Shown here: piece after piece, positions 7,360 to 9,556 of the stretch
Position numbering within the stretch: the stretch's first letter is position 1
Layout of the letters: every line of letters begins with the position of its first letter
Assembly (NCBI GenBank): GCA_041498295.1
Contig: JBGQIB010000169.1
Coordinates: forward strand, 1-9,556
From: VGRW01 sp041498295
GTDB lineage: Bacteria; Myxococcota_A; UBA9160; SZUA-336
Direction: 5' to 3'
Length of the DNA: 9,556 nucleotides
The notes under the pieces: model-generated
Told to the model about the DNA's origin: nothing
Seen by the model: the letters and a program-made list of their open reading frames with translations, nothing else
Database searches by the model: none
Translations under genes and position numbers: made by a program

Positions 7360-7381
7360 GGCCCGAGGGCGGCCTCGGGCC
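7360..7381. terminator. Strong GC hairpin between convergent genes, possible bidirectional terminator
   Basis: GGCCCGAGG (7360-7368), loop GCGG, then CCTCGGGCC (7373-7381): a perfect 9-bp stem. It lies ten bases after the stop of the 76-residue gene and about 70 bases beyond the convergent alcohol dehydrogenase stop. There is no U-tract on either strand, so it is not a textbook intrinsic terminator. It may act as an RNA 3'-end stabiliser or as a U-less terminator. A second short GC hairpin (GCGCGG/CCGCGC, 7393-7408) follows. The rest of 7351-7452 shows nothing else. Confidence 0.5.
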
Positions 7382-7452
7382 ACCCGCACTCCGCGCGGCA
7401 AGCCGCGCTGCGCGGCGCTCTCGCGCCTTGCGGCCCGCCTCTCACTCCTGGC

Positions 7453-8544
7453 TCAGCGGTAGACGATCACTCCTCGCGCGTTCACGCCCTTCTCGAGGTC
7501 CTGCAGCGCGCGCGGCGCATCGTCGATCGAGTATGTGGCGCTGACCATGTCGTCGAGGTTTAGCTTCCCGCTGGTGTAGAGGTCGAGCAGCATCGGGAAG
7601 TCGGACATGAAGTTGGTGTCGCCGTAGAAGCTGCCCTTCACGGTCTTGCCCTCCATCGAGAGCATGAGCGCGTTGAACGGCACCTGTTCGGTGAGCTTGC
7701 CGACGCCGACGATCGTGGTCGTGCCACCCCGCCGAGTGGCCGCGTGTGTCTCCATCATCAGGCTCGGGATGCCGACCGCCTCGAACGTGAAGTCGGGGCC
7801 GATGCCGCCGGTGAGCTCCTTGCACTTCATGACCGAGCTCTCTTTCGAGCCGTTCACCGTGTGCGTCGCGCCGAAGTGGCGCGCCATCTCGAGCTTCTTG
7901 TCGGCCACGTCGACAGCGATGATCTTCGCCGCGCCCGCGAGCCGCGCGCCCTGGATGATCGAGAGACCGACGCCGCCGCAGCCGAAGACCGCGACCGACG
8001 ACCCGGGAGTCACTTTGGCGGTGTTGATGGCCGCGCCCACGCCGGTCATCACGCCGCAGCCGACGAGCGCCGCGCGGTCGAGCGGAATCGACTTGTCGAT
8101 CTTGCATGCGCTGATCGCGGGCACGATCGCCTCCTCGGCCATGCAGCCGAGGAACTGCATGACGCCGAGGTCCGTGCCGTCCTTCGCGTGCGCGCGCGCG
8201 GTGCCGTCGAGCATGCGCCCATGCGGCGGGCCGACCGTGCAGAACTGCGGCTGCTTCGTGCGGCAGAAGTGACACACGCCGCAGGCCGGCGCGAACGAGA
8301 GCACGACGTGATCGCCGACCGCGAAGCCAATGACTCCGGCCCCGAGCTCGGCCACGACTCCCGCGCCCTCGTGCCCGAGCACCATCGGCTTCCCGAGCGG
8401 CAAGGTGCCGTTGATGACGGAGAGATCGGAGTGACAGACGCCGGTCGCGCCCATCTTTATGCGCAGCTCGCCGGCCTTCGGCGGATCGAGCTTCAGGTCC
8501 TCGACCGAGCATTGGTTCAACTCGCGTGTGACGAGCGCCTTCAT
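7453..8544 (-). CDS. Zinc-dependent class III-type alcohol dehydrogenase (NDMA-dependent ADH-like)
   Basis: Medium-chain dehydrogenase of 363 residues oxidising an alcohol, or reducing an aldehyde, with a nicotinamide cofactor in the cytoplasm. Catalytic zinc ligands are Cys37 (GVCHSD), His58 with Glu59 (LGHEGAGV) and Cys163 (LVGCGV). The structural zinc loop is complete: Cys88, Cys91, Cys94 and Cys102 with the usual 2-2-7 spacing. The Rossmann motif is VFGCGGVG (186-193), and Asp212 at the end of the next strand predicts NAD rather than NADP. The MLDGT region and general pattern resemble the class III/NDMA-dependent ADH group of actinobacteria and proteobacteria; the substrate cannot be read. 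ATG 8544 is chosen because an excellent Shine-Dalgarno (GGAGGGAGA, complement of 8549-8557) lies just upstream. An in-frame ATG at 8574 would place that site inside the gene. Confidence 0.95.
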   Translation of the reverse strand: MKALVTRELNQCSVEDLKLDPPKAGELRIKMGATGVCHSDLSVINGTLPLGKPMVLGHEGAGVVAELGAGVIGFAVGDHVVLSFAPACGVCHFCRTKQPQFCTVGPPHGRMLDGTARAHAKDGTDLGVMQFLGCMAEEAIVPAISACKIDKSIPLDRAALVGCGVMTGVGAAINTAKVTPGSSVAVFGCGGVGLSIIQGARLAGAAKIIAVDVADKKLEMARHFGATHTVNGSKESSVMKCKELTGGIGPDFTFEAVGIPSLMMETHAATRRGGTTTIVGVGKLTEQVPFNALMLSMEGKTVKGSFYGDTNFMSDFPMLLDLYTSGKLNLDDMVSATYSIDDAPRALQDLEKGVNARGVIVYR

Positions 8545-8603
8545 TGCGTCTCCCTCCAATTCTTGTTGCGGCATGGCCGCGGGCAGCGCCGCGGGGAGTG
8601 GCC

Positions 8604-8632
8604 GTTATACGGGGCGGACCCACGCGGCTCAA
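8604..8632 (-). promoter_or_regulatory. Predicted sigma70-type promoter of the alcohol dehydrogenase gene
   Basis: On the minus strand, TTGAGC (complement of 8627-8632) and TATAAC (complement of 8604-8609) are separated by exactly 17 bp. They match TTGACA in four of six positions and TATAAT in five of six. Transcription would begin near 8597, giving a leader of about 50 bases before ATG 8544 that includes the strong Shine-Dalgarno. AT-rich hexamers are rare in this GC-rich sequence, which strengthens the call. Confidence 0.55.
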
Positions 8633-8643
8633 GCGGTCAGATT

Positions 8644-8662
8644 GATAATGACTTTCAAAATC
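8644..8662 (+). promoter_or_regulatory. Putative Fur box upstream of the cytochrome c peroxidase-like gene
   Basis: GATAATGACTTTCAAAATC matches the classical 19-bp Fur consensus (GATAATGATAATCATTATC) in 14 of 19 positions. In the 7-1-7 form, TGATAAT-G-ACTTTCA matches 12 of 14. It is an isolated AT-rich island ending 16 bases before ATG 8679. It overlaps possible promoter elements: TTGATA (8642-8647) with TAGAGT (8666-8671) at 18 bp, which would give a nearly leaderless transcript, or GATAAT (8644-8649) as a -10. Iron-dependent repression of the downstream gene is inferred. A related regulator (PerR or Zur type) could use a similar site. Confidence 0.5.
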
Positions 8663-8678
8663 GACTAGAGTGCGGCGT

Positions 8679-9556
8679 ATGAAGGCGCACCTGCTGCTCG
8701 GAATCCTCCTGCTCGCCCCGCTGGCCCCGCTCGCCCACGCCCAGGATGGGGCCGATCCGGCCGAAGTCGCGATCGGCGAGCGGCTGTTCCTCGAGACGCG
8801 CTTCGCCCAGTTCTTTGCGGCCAACGCCATGGACATCAACCAGCCGCTGCCCGACGGCGGCGATCCGGTGGTCGAGGCGAACGAGACCACGGGCGATCCG
8901 CTTCCCGGGCCGTTCGCCGGCCAGGCGATCAACTGCCGCTCGTGCCACCTGGTCGACGAGCAGCTCGCCTTCGATTCGCTCGGCTTTCCCGACCAGAGCG
9001 TGGGCGGCATGCGCACCTACGCCGACTTCGCGCGCCGCAGCCCCGTGCCCGCGCGCGTGGAAGACGGGCACACGCATACGGCGCGAAACTCGCCCGCGCT
9101 CGTGAACGCGTCGCTGGCGCGCCGCGGCGGCGTCGAGTTCCACTTCGACGGCGAGTTCACCTCCATGCACGAGCTCGTGCGCGAGACACTCCTCGGCCGT
9201 AACTACGGCTGGCTGCCGGCCGAGCGCAAGCAGGCGCTGGCGCACATCGCGCGCGTGATCCGCCAGGACAACGGCCATGGCGAGCTCGCGTCGGGATCCG
9301 GCGGTGCATACCGGCTCGTGCTCGCCGGCCTCGACCCGCGCATTCCGGAAGAGCTCGTGCTGCCGAGGTTGCTGCGCATCGACGTCGCCAAGGCGAGCGA
9401 TGCGCAGATCGTCGAGGCGGTCGCGAAGCTGATCACCAAATACGTTCAGCAGCTCGAGTTCGCGCGCGACGCCAGCGGCGCGTTCAGCGGCTCGCCGTTC
9501 GATCTCTTCCTGCTGCGCAACAACCTGCCCCGGAAGCCGCGCGTTCACGAGACACC
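8679..9556 (+). CDS. Exported dihaem cytochrome c peroxidase-like (CCP/MauG family) protein, C-terminus beyond window
   Basis: The frame is open from ATG 8679 to the window edge (292 complete codons). Residues 1-21 are a signal peptide (hydrophobic LLLGILLLAPLAPLA, likely cleavage AHA/QD), so the protein is periplasmic. GERLF (33-37) starts the cytochrome domain, and the first haem c site is CRSCH (86-90). Further family marks are RNSPALVNAS (136-145), FHFDGEF (154-160), and an SPFDLFLLRNN segment (272-282) that in the family lies shortly before the second CxxCH, which should therefore fall just beyond the edge. The insertion between GERLF and the first haem site is longer than in classical peroxidases, so this may be a subgroup with another role (hydrogen peroxide reduction or MauG-like oxidation). 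No clear Shine-Dalgarno precedes the ATG. A Fur-box-like site lies immediately upstream; the gene is divergent from the alcohol dehydrogenase. Confidence 0.88.
   Translation, partial: MKAHLLLGILLLAPLAPLAHAQDGADPAEVAIGERLFLETRFAQFFAANAMDINQPLPDGGDPVVEANETTGDPLPGPFAGQAINCRSCHLVDEQLAFDSLGFPDQSVGGMRTYADFARRSPVPARVEDGHTHTARNSPALVNASLARRGGVEFHFDGEFTSMHELVRETLLGRNYGWLPAERKQALAHIARVIRQDNGHGELASGSGGAYRLVLAGLDPRIPEELVLPRLLRIDVAKASDAQIVEAVAKLITKYVQQLEFARDASGAFSGSPFDLFLLRNNLPRKPRVHET

Noticed and set aside
7442..9016. Minus-strand frame of 524 residues covering the alcohol dehydrogenase region
   Set aside because: It is an out-of-frame shadow of the dehydrogenase that also crosses the divergent promoter region and antisense of the cytochrome gene, with low-complexity composition and no domain.
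8655..9548. Minus-strand frame of 297 residues
   Set aside because: It is the antisense of the cytochrome c peroxidase-like gene. The plus frame has a signal peptide, CxxCH and family motifs, while the antisense has none.

Overview
The window is a very GC-rich, densely coded chromosomal segment whose genes strongly prefer G or C at the third codon position. The gene types (zinc-ribbon class III cyclase fused to an AAA ATPase, GGDEF/EAL protein, class III-type zinc alcohol dehydrogenase, dihaem cytochrome c peroxidase) suggest a free-living, Gram-negative, environmental bacterium. Something like Myxococcota, Binatota or another deltaproteobacterial-type lineage would fit, but this is an impression from style and not a phylogenetic result. 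I see no rRNA, tRNA, CRISPR array, insertion sequence or phage gene.

Layout: (1) 1-2086, minus: the first 695 residues of a signalling ATPase (double zinc ribbon, class III nucleotide cyclase, AAA/STAND ATPase) that runs off the left edge. (2) 2153-4014, plus: an exodeoxyribonuclease III gene, coupled by a 4-base GTGA overlap to a lipoprotein that closely resembles animal paraoxonases (PON), with all calcium ligands and the His pair in place. (3) 6987-3997, minus: three co-directional genes, namely an AraC-type regulator, an alpha/alpha-toroid (prenyltransferase-like) protein overlapping it by ATGA, and a degenerate-GGDEF/EAL protein 55 bp downstream whose 3' end overlaps the 3' end of the PON gene. 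(4) 7120-7350, plus: a 76-residue protein of unknown function that starts at GTG behind a good Shine-Dalgarno. (5) 7453-8544, minus: a zinc alcohol dehydrogenase with a readable promoter. A strong hairpin lies between it and the small gene. (6) 8679-9556, plus: the start of an exported dihaem cytochrome c peroxidase-like protein running off the right edge. A good Fur-box-like sequence sits immediately upstream.

The genes do not form one evident pathway. Themes are second-messenger signalling (cyclase-ATPase; c-di-GMP phosphodiesterase), envelope enzymes (PON-like lactonase, periplasmic peroxidase) and small-molecule oxidation. The points most worth following are the bacterial PON-like lipoprotein, the putative iron control of the peroxidase-like gene, and the unrecognised 76-residue protein. 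I did not find clear evidence for a new multi-gene system.
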